From: Sarcocystis neurona
Taxonomy: Eukaryota > Apicomplexa > Conoidasida > Eucoccidiorida > Sarcocystidae
Assembly (NCBI GenBank): GCA_000727475.1
Contig: KL647289.1
Location: forward strand, 8,668,154 to 8,732,153
Direction of reading: 5' to 3'
Length of the DNA: 64,000 nucleotides
Shown here: piece after piece, positions 22,601 to 34,600 of the stretch
Layout of the letters: every line of letters starts with the position of its first letter
Numbering within the stretch: position 1 is the stretch's first letter
Position numbers and translations under genes: made by a program
Notes under the pieces: generated by a model
The model's input: only the letters and a program-made list of their open reading frames with translations
The model's database searches: none
Told to the model about the DNA's origin: nothing

Positions 22601-25600
22601 AGTGTGTCTGTTCTGCTGCTGCCTGTCTCTCTTCCTGCTGTTTCTTCTGCGCGCTGTTCTGTTGTTACTGCTGCCTCCCCGTAAGGTTGCTCTTGCCGCT
22701 CTCTGTTCTGCTGTGCTGCGTCTCTGTTCTGTTGCTGCTGCTGTGTGTCAGTTCTGCCGCTCCTGCTGTCTGTTCTGCTGCTGCCGCGTGTGTCTGCCTG
22801 CTGCTGCTGCTGCTGCTCTGTGCGTGTGCGTCTGTTTTGCTCTGCTGCCGCTTTGTGTCCGTTCTGTTGTGTTCTGCTGGTGCTGCTGCGTGGCTGCTGA
22901 CCTGCCGTGATATTGGAAACCGTCCAGCAGGCTTCCTTCTGAATCCCTTTCTTAGGGGAAGAAAGAAGCTTCAGCAGCGCAGGCACAGCCCCGCACTGAA
23001 TTACTACTTCGGTCTGTCGATCGTCCCCTGCAGCGCAGCAGCAGCAGCACCGGCACACACCTCAGCGCGGCAGCAGGAATTGTGTAGGAGCAGTTTCTCC
23101 ATCTCTTCCGTATATCGACTGTAGCAGCAGCAGCAACGGCAGGAGCGCTGCTCAACCAAGACGACCAGAACCGGCATACGAAGAAAAAGAAGACGAAGCC
23201 GCAGCAGCAGCAAGGTTGCAGCCGGACACAGCAAGATCAGCAACGCAGCAGGAGTACCGGGGCATAAGCAGCAGGTGCACAACGCGTTCCTCCCACGTGC
23301 CACACTCCGGCTACCACATCGCAGCAAAAAACTGCAGCATCAACACTCACGCAGCAGCACCACCACTCCAGCAGCCGCGCCACTCCTCCTCAGGCAGCAG
23401 TACCAGGCAAGCAGCAGCAGCAGTATCACTCAAGCAGCAGTACCCGCAGCAGAACTGACGCAGCAGCAGCACCAGGAGAAACTCATCCGAAAAAACGTGC
23501 TGTGGGCATCCTGGTACTTCACCAACTGCGTACGCAGGAATTTCTCCTGCATCTGCTCTCAGCTTCTTCCTCGTATAACGCAGGACACGTCCAGCCCGTC
23601 ACTCGCCAACATATAGATATATATATATATATAGACAGGTAGATAGATCTCTCTACATCTATGTGTGTACCACGACGACACACTCCCGTATATGTTTACG
23701 TACGTAGACACACCCTTCTGCCTACATATACGCATCGAAGCAGAGAAGCATTCACGCACACGTATACATACACATATATACGCACAGCGTTCCCCGCAAG
23801 CACCCATACACAGACGTGTGTACGGACATAGAGAGAGAAGCAGAAAAAGAAGCACATGTGCTGCTGCAACGTGGTCCATAAAGAGCAAGCGGAGGCCAAC
23901 GATCCCTCTGCTGCTGTTGTGTGCTTGTCTTGGCGTTCAGCGCCAAGCAACGTCAGCTTGGTCCTGTCAATTTCTCCCCTGCTGCTGTGTCATCCCATCG
24001 TTCGCAGAGCGGCTCCTCCTTGGTGCAGCAGCCCGCGGCCCTGGGAGGTGCGCGACTGCTGATACTGTCGGCCAGCTAACGCTCCCGCTGGGTCGCTGCC
24101 GCTCGTGGGTCTCGCGCTGCTGCTGCTTCTGCTGTACAGCAACGTGCTGCAGCAGCCCTTGCTGCGTCTGCTGTGCTGCTGCTCCCACACGAGCTGATCA
24201 GCTGCGACCCAGCTGCTGCTGTTGTGAGGCTACCTCATAGCTTTTGCTGCGCACATACACTGCTGCTTCTGCTGGATCTGCTGCAGCCGCTACTGCGTAG
24301 CTGCCCTCGCCGCTACTGCATAGCTGCCGTCGCCCCTGCTGCGTAGCTGCCATCGCGCCTGCTGCATAGCTGCCGTCGCCCCTGCTGCGTAGCTGCTATC
24401 GCGCCTGCTGCGTAGCTGCCATCGCGCCTGCTGCCTAGCTGTCGTCGCGCCTGCTGCTGCTGCTGCACCGGTTGCTGCCCTCGCTGGTGCTGGTGCACGC
24501 ACGTGTGTACACTTACCTGTAACGATATTTCCGACGGTTCGAAGCGCGGGGGTCTGCACGAGCGGCGACGAGTGGCCCAGCAGCTCCACCAAACGACGAC
24601 TCACCGCTGCAGCCACAGAAAATTCGTCCGTAGTTCATTATCAGTACACTGGTATATACATACACACACACACGTGTTCACATACGTATACATACATATA
24701 GATATATATATATATATCTATATATATATACATATATGTTTATACAGGCACGCGTATGTAGCCAGTCGGATGTACAGTACTTGGACGACCGGAAACAAAT
24801 TCATACGAGAAACGCCAAGGAGGGGGACGAAAAAGAAAACCAGCGACGAAGAGAGCGACGAACACGCGCGGGAAGAACGCGAGCTCTAAACGACAGAGCG
24901 TAGTGAGGAGGACTCGGAAGGAACGGGTGGCATTCGAGGGCAGAAAAGAGAGAATCTAAGGAGGAAGCAAACCCACCAGCTTCTAAGATGGCGTCGATCC
25001 GGTCGTTCGGGCCGTCGGAAAGATATGACAGTGCCCAGCAGGCGTCCGTGACCACCTGCAGCAGAAGCGCATGCAGCGGCAGCAGCGGCACAGCAGCAGA
25101 AACGGCCCGGCTTCAGGCACTGCAGCAGAAACGGCCCGGCTTCAGGCACTGCAGCAGAAGCACCGGTGGCAGCAGCTGCGGCCACAGGAACAGCAGCAGC
25201 TGCAGCAGCAGCAGTAGCAGTAGCAGCGTCTACCCCTCCTCGCAGCACAGCCTGCAGCAGCAGTGGCGGAGCCCCTCCTCGACGAGCCCGGCAGAGATGT
25301 CCCACAGCGTTCCTTCCGGCTTCGGCAGCAACAGCGGCAGCAGGGTTTTATTACGAGACGAAAAGGCAGCAGCAGCAGCAGTATAAGACAGCAACTGCAG
25401 CAGCAGCGTCTGCAACAGGATCAGCCGCTGTCACAACACCACGGGCGCCCCGGCAGCAGAGGCACCGGCGCCTCGACAGCTACCGCAGCGAGCACCACGC
25501 GAGCAGCAGCAGGTCCGAGAAGGCGAGGTGGCCACTGCCACGTAGACAAGACGGCGTTTAGGTGAGCAGATGCATGCGTATATATACATCTGAAGCGGAC

Positions 25601-28600
25601 GAGACACTGTTAAAGCTCATCCTGGCATGCGGGGCTGCAGGCTGTATCGCTTGTGTGGGCGTCAAACGTAGAGACGAGGCGGCGCAGCGGCAGACGCACC
25701 GCAGCAGCGGAAGCGCCGCAGCATCAGAAACACCGCAGTGGAAGAAAAAAGAATGGGAGACGGATTGGCGACACAGCAGCAGCAGGAAGAAGATGCGACT
25801 GCTTCCCCGCACATCGGGAAGGCAGTGACAAAGCAGCGAGACTTGCAGGAGAACGCAGACGCTCAGAGACGCAGGAAATACACGTGCTGCAGCATTTCTT
25901 CTAGAGGACGAGAACAAGCAGGAAGGCGAATGTGGAGAAAAGGAAGCAAAGGGGAAGTCAGGCGCCGGCGGCGAGGAAAAGACGAGAGCGGACGACATGC
26001 GTACGCCCCAATACTCCCAGACTTCCCCCACACACTCACCCGTATATAGGGATATGTACACATATATATGCATATATACATAGATACACTGATGGAGGCT
26101 GCTGGAATGCATGCTGTTACGTAGGGGCGTGTCTTGAGGAGAATGCGGCAGCAGCAAGATGATGCCAGAGAAAAGTCTGCAGCAGCAGGTTGACGCAACG
26201 AAAGAAATGAAGGAATACTGAAGAAAGATTACCTCCACGTCTGAGGAATAGATGAGAAGCGACAGGGTACTCAACGCCGGCTCCACCCATTCGAAAGGCG
26301 GCTGCGGCTTCCCTCGGCAAAGATTTGATCTGCGTCACGCACGCACAGGAAGACAGCAGCAGCAGCTCTATGCATGCAGAAGAGTCACCGCAGCAGGATG
26401 CACGCAAAATGACAACAGCATTCGCGTGCGCATTAAAAAACAACCGCAGCACTACGCACGCAGAAAAGTCAGCAGCAGGATGCACGCAAAACGATACCAA
26501 CATCCGCATGCGCATGCAAAAAACAGTCATAGCAGCAGTCCGCATGCAGAATAGTAATGGCGGCAGCGCGTCCGCAAGGCTGCAGTTGCAACTTCCAGCA
26601 GCTGCACGCATGCGACAAGGTGACAGCTGCAGTACAAAAAGCATCAACGATGCAAAACAGTCGCGGCAATATCACGTCACACCACAGCAGCAGCACGCAG
26701 GGAAGATCCACGGGCGGCACGTGACGCATCAGCAGCATGCAAAAGTCCAGCAGCCACACGGCCCACACACGCAGCAGCGTCACACCGCGCAGCTGCAAGA
26801 AACGTCGGGCAGCGGCAGCAGTACTACGCATATAACACTCGCCGCATGTAGGCAAACAGCAGCAGCATCAGGCCGGCCAGCAGGAGCGAGACACCCGCAG
26901 ACGCCGCGTGGTGCACACAGCTACAAGAAAAGCAGCAGGTGGTGCGGCGGCTCAGGCCCCAGCAGCTGTTCCTCTCTCTCATCCCACGGCAGCAGCAGCT
27001 GCAGCAGACTTCTCTCCGACGACGCGTGAAGAACACTGCTGTCAAGACTGCAGCCAGAGCAGCAGCAGCAGCGCTGTGTGTACACACAAGAGGCACGTCC
27101 TTCCCGCAGGACGTATATAAGTAAAAGGTTTATTCGGTCCGTCGGGACCTCTCACTGCCATACAGTAATAGCAAGAACAGCCGCGGCAGAGTTGCAGCAG
27201 TCGACACAGTGGCAGGAACAACAACAGAAGTCGTAGGAGCAGCAGCAGCAGCATCATCTGCTGTAGAGCACCGGACGCCACGGTAGCTAGCAGCAAGACG
27301 CTGAAGGATCAGCTGCGATTTTTCAGCAGCAGCAGCAGCGGTCGCACGAGAAGCAGCGGAAGGGAACAGAAGGGAACTTACAGCGTCCAGGTCGCATTGC
27401 GCTTCATCGTGTACTTCACCTCGGGATCGTTCAGCTGCTTTAGCAGCGGAGACAGCGCCCCTGTAGAAGCAGCAGCAGAAGAAAAACCCAGCAGCAGCGG
27501 CAATCAAACATCCCCTAAGCAGCAGTGGCAGAACAGCAACAGGACGGGCGGCGGAACCCGCACACGCATCGGCACCGCAGCGTTGTGAAAGAGAGTCGCT
27601 GCTGTTGGGGACGGAGAAGGGAAAGGAGGAGAGGGAGCGGCAGCAGCAGCAGCAGCGCGAAATGAAGCAGCAGGGTCACACGCGGGGCTCAGCAGCAGCA
27701 GCAGCGCTATTCTGACACCCCGCCGTCTCTGTGCTGCCACAGCATGGCCTGCTGTGTTGCCGAAGAGGCCACAGAGAGCACCCCTCCCGAAAATCGCGAA
27801 GCACGGCGCGCAGCACCAGCAGCAGCACACCAGCCGTCGGCGCGGAGAAACCGCCGCCGCAGCAGCAAGGAAGCAGCAGCAGCAGCACCACTGGCAAGGC
27901 AGCGACGCGACGCAGCGCGATCACGGCACCGCAACGGCAGCACCACCGTGCTTGACAGACGCTGCTCAATCCCACCACCTTCACACACGTGGATGCGGCA
28001 ACTGACGCTTCTGCGGCAACTCCATCTGTCGCTGCTGCCGCTGTGGACCTCTCTTGCTGCTGCTGTTGTATGTGACGCTGTTGCTGCCGCGTGTAGTCGC
28101 TTGTTGCTGCTGTGGCTGCCGCCTCGTTCCACACTATATTTGTTGCTGTCGCTGCCCTATATGTTGCTGTTGCTGGTGCTTGCGCCGCACTTACTCCTCT
28201 GTCTCATGCTATTTTTTGTACTGTGTCAGCTGCTGAAGCTCTTTCTCCTGCGCTGCTGATTTTGGGACGCGGGAAAAACTCTCGACGCCTTGGAGTGCCA
28301 CTTCTGCTCTCTGCTCTTAACACCTCCCCAACGCTTTCTTCTCTTGCTGCTGCTGGTGCTGCTGTTGCTGCTGCTGGTGCTGCTGTTGCTGCTGCTGTTG
28401 CCGCTGTTGCTGCTGTTGCTGCTGCTGGTGCTGCCGTTGCTGCTGCTGTTGCCGCTGTTGCTGCTGTTGCTGCTGCTGTTGCCGCCGCTGCTGCTGTTGC
28501 CGCTGCTGCTGCTGTTGCCGTTGCTGGGGCTGCCACTGCTGTTTCTGCTGTTGCTACTCAGGATCGAGTTGCTGTTCTCGGCGCCGTCGATCTCTCTAAG

Positions 28601-31600
28601 AGCTACTACCTCAACTTACTCGTTGCAGCGAGAGACGCAATCGACAGCGAAAGACACAGAGACAAGCAAAACTGCTGCTGAGACGCTTCTAAACAGGTCC
28701 CCCGGGCACACGCACACGTGTGTCTCCTTCACTCCTTCCGTCCTCTCTTCCCCTTCATGTATGTGCTGCTGTTGCTGCTGCTCCTCCTGTCTCTATAACA
28801 TACATCCACCCACCTATACATATATAAATATACGCACACACACACACGCAAACACATCCACGTGTTCACACAAAGACACTTCTTTTCTAATATATCTCTC
28901 TTCATCTTTTAGGTCCCTGCGTCTGCTGCTGACGCTGCTGTCACTTCATATATGTATCTCCACATTCTTCATTCATCTCATTTATAGAGAGACAGAGACA
29001 AATACCTATATATATATATATGACACCAAGGAACGCCGAGTGGACAGCTGAGACAGACATATATATATATATATATTACACGAAGGAGCGCCGAGTAGAC
29101 AGCTGCGAGACAGAGTCGGAGATATATATAAGTTACACCAAGGAGCGCCGAGCACACACCCGTGGATATTGAACCCGAGGCAGGAAATGAGAGAAAGCGG
29201 TCAACTGTTTAGGTAGGCGTGCGCGCGCAGTTTTATGCCTGTGCGAGTTGTTCACTTTGTGGCCCTCCTCTTCACCAGCCCAAGAGGGTGGGGGGGTCGT
29301 GTTCTGCAAGGCGTCCATACACCTGTCCCCCCCCCCATAGCGCATGCATGCATGCGGCCAGGCGTGGGTCGACGTGGACATCGGCCGTTTCGACGGACGT
29401 GCGCGAAAGGAACGCATTCCTCCGATTTCAGCGAACTCGCCTCTTCTCACGCATGCGCAGCTACGGGGCGTGTGACGTCGAGAACGCATGCACCCACCCA
29501 GCAGTCAACACCCAACGCATGCACGTGACACCGCAACATGAAAAAGAAGGAACGTCAGAGGAGAGACACAACGTGCGGGCAGCCACTTCATACATACGAA
29601 CACACCAAAACATCGTTCTGAACACTTCACAGATGTCTGCAGGTAGAGTCTTCTCTGCTTCTTTGACGCCTTGCAGCAAGAGAGAGGTACATAGACACGT
29701 ACACCACACCCACACAAGTGGGCAGTTACATATATATGTATGTATACAGGTGGCTCAATTCATGGGTAGAGACCGGTCGATATTCATATATATATACGTG
29801 TATACACACAAGTGCACCACTTCACCGATGGGAAAGTCGGCCGGCATTTACGTAGATATGTATATATGTAGGGTGGTGCTACACAAAGACACAAACTGGG
29901 AGGAAACCGCATGCATACGTGTATATGTGGAGAATAGATATATATTCACATACATACTTATGTATATGTCTACAGGGAGGAAGGCGATCCCGTCAGTCTT
30001 GCGACTAGGTTTCAGCACACAGACCTCTGTACCGAGGCAATGGCTGCTGCTGCTGCTGCCACCGCCTGCTACCCCCTACTATCTCACTCCCCCTATACAT
30101 ATATATATCGGTAGACACAGAGATATCTGTCCACCTAATGACGTTGACGCACACATGCACACACACAGCCGTATATAAATACTTGTATTTACACAGTGTG
30201 AGTCTTGAGGCGTCCCAAGATGAATATATGTACCTATGTCGTCAGATAGACCCCCGTATCCCCCGGGAAACATGTAAGTACGGTGGTGAGAAGAGAGGGC
30301 GTTTGTAGAGAAGAAGAATACCTGCTTCGAGGACAAGGTTACGACACTGAGGAGAATCTCCCGCAATATTTCCCAGCGCCCAGACCGCCTGCTCGCGTAC
30401 GTCGTCCGTCGGGGATTCGAGCAGCTTCACGAACACGGGCACTGCCCCATGCTCGATGACCACCTACGCGCAGCAGCAGCAGCACCAGCAGCAGCACACG
30501 AAAGTGGCGCGGCAGCAGCAACGGGAGCAAGAACACACAAGAGCAGGCGAGAGAGGCGGGGCGTGCTGCGACGACACGACGCAGCAGCGCTGCCAGCCGC
30601 GCAGCAGCAGCAGCGGCACCGCAGCGACACGTCCAGAGCGGACCAGCAGGAACAGTGCGGAGAGAGCCGGCGACAGCAGAACAGCAGCACCAGCCAAGAG
30701 CAGCCTCCGCGCGACACCGCAACAGCAGCAGCAACTTCACCAGGTCGCCGTGCGCCAGAGCAAACCCGTTGGTCACCTCCATCTCACACACACCTATATA
30801 CGCACGTATAGAAGATATACGCATCCATGGGCTGCGGCCACACAGACGAGTCCCCCCCCAGAGCAGCTGCGCAGGAACCCGGCCTGAACCTCCGGCTCCC
30901 CTGAGGAAGAGCTGCCCCACACGATTGACTGCGCCATCTCTCACGTCCGCAGGCAGCACACACACCCACCCGCCTATTATATGACACACACACGTGCGGG
31001 GCGGCCACCAACACGTCTCTGCCCAACGTCGTGGACACACACGTCCACACGACGGGGGCAAGCACGCACACGGACAGATAAAGAGATGCATGCATATATA
31101 TATATATATATGTGGACTACGTAGGTGTATACACACACAGAGATGATAGAGGTGCATGCATCGCTATGCATTTGTACAGAAAGAGACGATGTAGGCAGCC
31201 ACACACATACATACATACAGAGATGCATGCACATATATATGTGTGGACTACGTAGGTGTATACACACTCAGAGATAGAGATGCATGCATCAAAATGATGC
31301 ATACATTTGTCGTCCTACTAAGTACACATATATGTATGGCGCCCACATGCATGTATACAGTAATATATTCGCGTACGACCACACACTGGTGGGGCCTGCG
31401 TGTCCCCCTACAAAGACATATATGTATAGAAGCATGCAGATGAAATGTCCACGAGACACACGTACAGACGGAGTGGACACTGAGCTACGAAAGAGAGGCA
31501 GCTCCTCCGCAGGGGGCGCATGCAGCCAGCAGGACTTCCTGGAGGCGCAGCGACGGGCTCTGCAGAGTTTCTCTTCCACACAAATATTTCCCCAGTAAAA

Positions 31601-34600
31601 AGACTGCGAGCCACTACGCAACGACGGGCGCGAGAAGAGGAGAAGAATGACCTCCCCTCGGCGCAGTCCTCCACACCAGCAGCAGACGCGCAGTGACGTG
31701 GAACCGCCGGTATATACGCACACTCGTATCTGTTCCTGCACCTTCCCGACGTTACTGCCGAGAACGAGGACATGCGCGACACAGAAATACACCAAGACTG
31801 ATCAATATTCACACACGGACGCAGTGTCTCCCATACACATATATATATATATTGTATGTATACCTGGTTCTGCTCCTACGGAAGGGTAGACGCAAGACAG
31901 ATAGATCGAGACTGACGAACAGCCACACACAGACCTAGTATTTCCCACATATATATATATATATATGTATTATATCTATATATGTATATATATGTAGACA
32001 AATGTGCATACCTGGTGTTTTCCATGTATATATATATGTATATAGATGTATAAATGGGTATACCTGGGTCTGCTCCTGGGTGCCTGAGGCTATATTTGTT
32101 AATGCCCAAGCAGCTTCGAACTGGAGCCGCGGGCGGTTCTCGCATTCGAGCGACCGCACGAAGAGCGGCACGGCCCCTGCGGCAGCAGCACCCACCATCA
32201 CCCCACAGCAACAGCAGCAACGCGTCTCGCCGCTGCTACCCCAGGGGTCGCAACAGCAGCAGCAGAACTGGAGCAGACGCATACACAACAAAAAGGCAGC
32301 CACAGCAGCAGCAGCAGAGGAAAACGAGAAGAAAAGACGCGCGGCTGTCCGGACGGTCGCTTCTCCGTCTGCAGCAGCAGCAACAGAGCAGCGGCAGCGG
32401 TTCGCAACGCAGCGACCGCAGCGCAGCAGAAACCGCACGTCAGCAGCAGCGTCGTGTCCGAGCAACGGCAGCAGCAGACCAGCAGTCACTGCAACAGAGC
32501 TGCACGAGCAGCAGCCGCACTAACGCATAAGAACGAGCAGCGGCGGCGGCGACGAAGGACCTCGCAGTCTTGCTGCGGCAGCGGGAATGCAGCAGCTCTG
32601 TGGGTTTGGCAGCTACTATGCGTGCGGAGCATGCGCCACGTCGCGGCAGCCACGGAAGCACCGTAGCTACAGCAACACACGAGCACACGCCGCACTAAAA
32701 CATGCAGCAGCAGCGCCTGGGAACTGTCCGACCCCATGGACAGCAGACCGCGACCCGCAGCAGCTGTGCAACGCAGCCCCGGTGTCCTCCGAGGCAGCAG
32801 CATTGGTGCCCGGAACCATACGACCACCACAACGGGTCCCAGCCAAAAACAGCAGCAGCAGCACCTGGAGAGTCGTCTGCGAGGAATGCTGCTGCTTCTT
32901 GAAGTGTACTCGAGACATAGAAACAGACTGCACCGGCGGACCCCACGGCATCTGGCTGGTGACGCTGTCCCCAGCTGCACTTCACTTCGCCCGCTGGTCC
33001 TGCCGCTGCTGCAACTGCTGTCGTCACCTTCGGCCCGCCGCTCCCGCTTCGCTTGCTGCCGGAGTCTCTGCTCTGCTGTCACTGCTGCTTCGGCTCCCTT
33101 TCACCATCACCTGCGGCTGCAGCCCGCCTTTCCTCCTCCGGCTGCCGCCACTTCCTCTGCTGCTGTAACTTGGAGTTACACTTGCGGCCACCGTCCTCTT
33201 GTGCTACAGCTGCTGAATCTTTCCCGCTTTTCTTGGTGAGGTTGCCCTTTCTCCGCTGCTGCGCTTCAATCTTCTAACGCTGCTGCTGCTGCCACTGCTT
33301 CTTTGCCGTTGCGGCTATCCCACTTGCTCTGCTGCTGCAGTTGCGGATGCCTGCCCTACCAATGTGCGACTGCTGCCCCTATCCTTCCTGCTGCTGCTGG
33401 CCGTCCTATATCAATATGCTTCTCCTTCGTTTCCTCCTGCTGTTGTGTTTCTGCCCTCCTCTTTCTCCTGCTGCTGCTGGAGTGTTGCAGTTCTCCAACC
33501 TGCTGCTGAAGTTGTCGGGGCTGCCGGCACATCCGGCGATCTTTTGTTGGGCCGCTGCAGCGCCTCCTGGCGTTCGCAGCGGTGTCCTGCTGCTGCTGCT
33601 CTCGCTGCCGGGTCCCTACGCGATGCAGCAGCTTCTTCTCACCTGCGTCGATAACCTCTTGAATAGGCGGCTTGGACTCGATACTGAGGGCCCGGCGGAA
33701 CAGCTCTGTCGCTTTGAACACTTCTTCAGGATTGTCGCTTCTCAACATTCTCATCATCTCTGGTAGCTCGCTGCCTTTGAATACATATTTTTTCCCTGCT
33801 GCTGCTCCTCCTGCCGCAATACTGCTGCCTTGTTGCTCTGCGACTTGCTGCTGCTGTCCGTCCTCACTGCTGCTGTTCATATCAGCTGTTGCACCCGCTG
33901 CTGCGCACGCCGCGTTCTCCCCACTGCCCATCACCACCTGCTGCGGCTGCAGCCCCTCCCCTGCCACCGTCATTTCCCCCCCCCCTTCCCCTGCTCCTCC
34001 TGCCGCCGCAGGCGCTGCAGCACCTAGCAAGCCTCCTGTCACCGTCACCGCATTGCTGCTGCTACTGCTGCTGCCCATAAAACCCTCTGCGCCCATCCCG
34101 CTGGTCGCGCCGAGAAATGGTGCCGCATCTTGCTGCTGCTGCGGCTCGAACGCCTCCAAACGTTTCTTTGCCAAATTCTGCTCGCGGTGCGTCTTCCGAA
34201 TCTGCAGCTGCAATACGTGGCACAGACACCCCACAACAATTCCGGTGTCCGTACACCCCACAGCATGTCCGGTGCCCATACACCACAAAGCGGTTCCGGT
34301 GTCCATACACCCCACAGCAGTTCCGGTGTCCATACACCCCACAGCAGTTCCGGTGTCCATACACCCCAGAGCAATTCTGGTGTCCATACACCTGACAGTA
34401 ACTGCGGTGTCCGTAGACCACACAGCGTGTCCGGGTCCATACGCCCCACAGCAGTGCCGGTGTCCGTACACCCCACACCGGTTCTGATGTCCATACACTA
34501 CCAGCCGACCCCGGAGAAGGACCGAGCTGTCCAACACGCCTTCAAAATGCGCGGTCTACAGACACCGCAGAATCAAAGCTGCTCACGGACACCTCAGAAA

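Larger units (their letters stand above)
30464..32063. other. importin alpha intron 3 (1600 bp)
   Basis: CAG-rich at 30464-30740 next to the exon 4 acceptor, then GC-rich single-copy sequence, a duplicated segment with period about 138 (31082-31290), and TA microsatellites near the donor (31830-32040). Confidence 0.65.

Noticed and set aside
28320..28550. Poly-Leu/Val frame over the CTG/TTG tract, resembling a membrane protein
   Set aside because: It is a direct translation of the repeat within importin intron 4, with Ala-rich frames equally open on the other strand.
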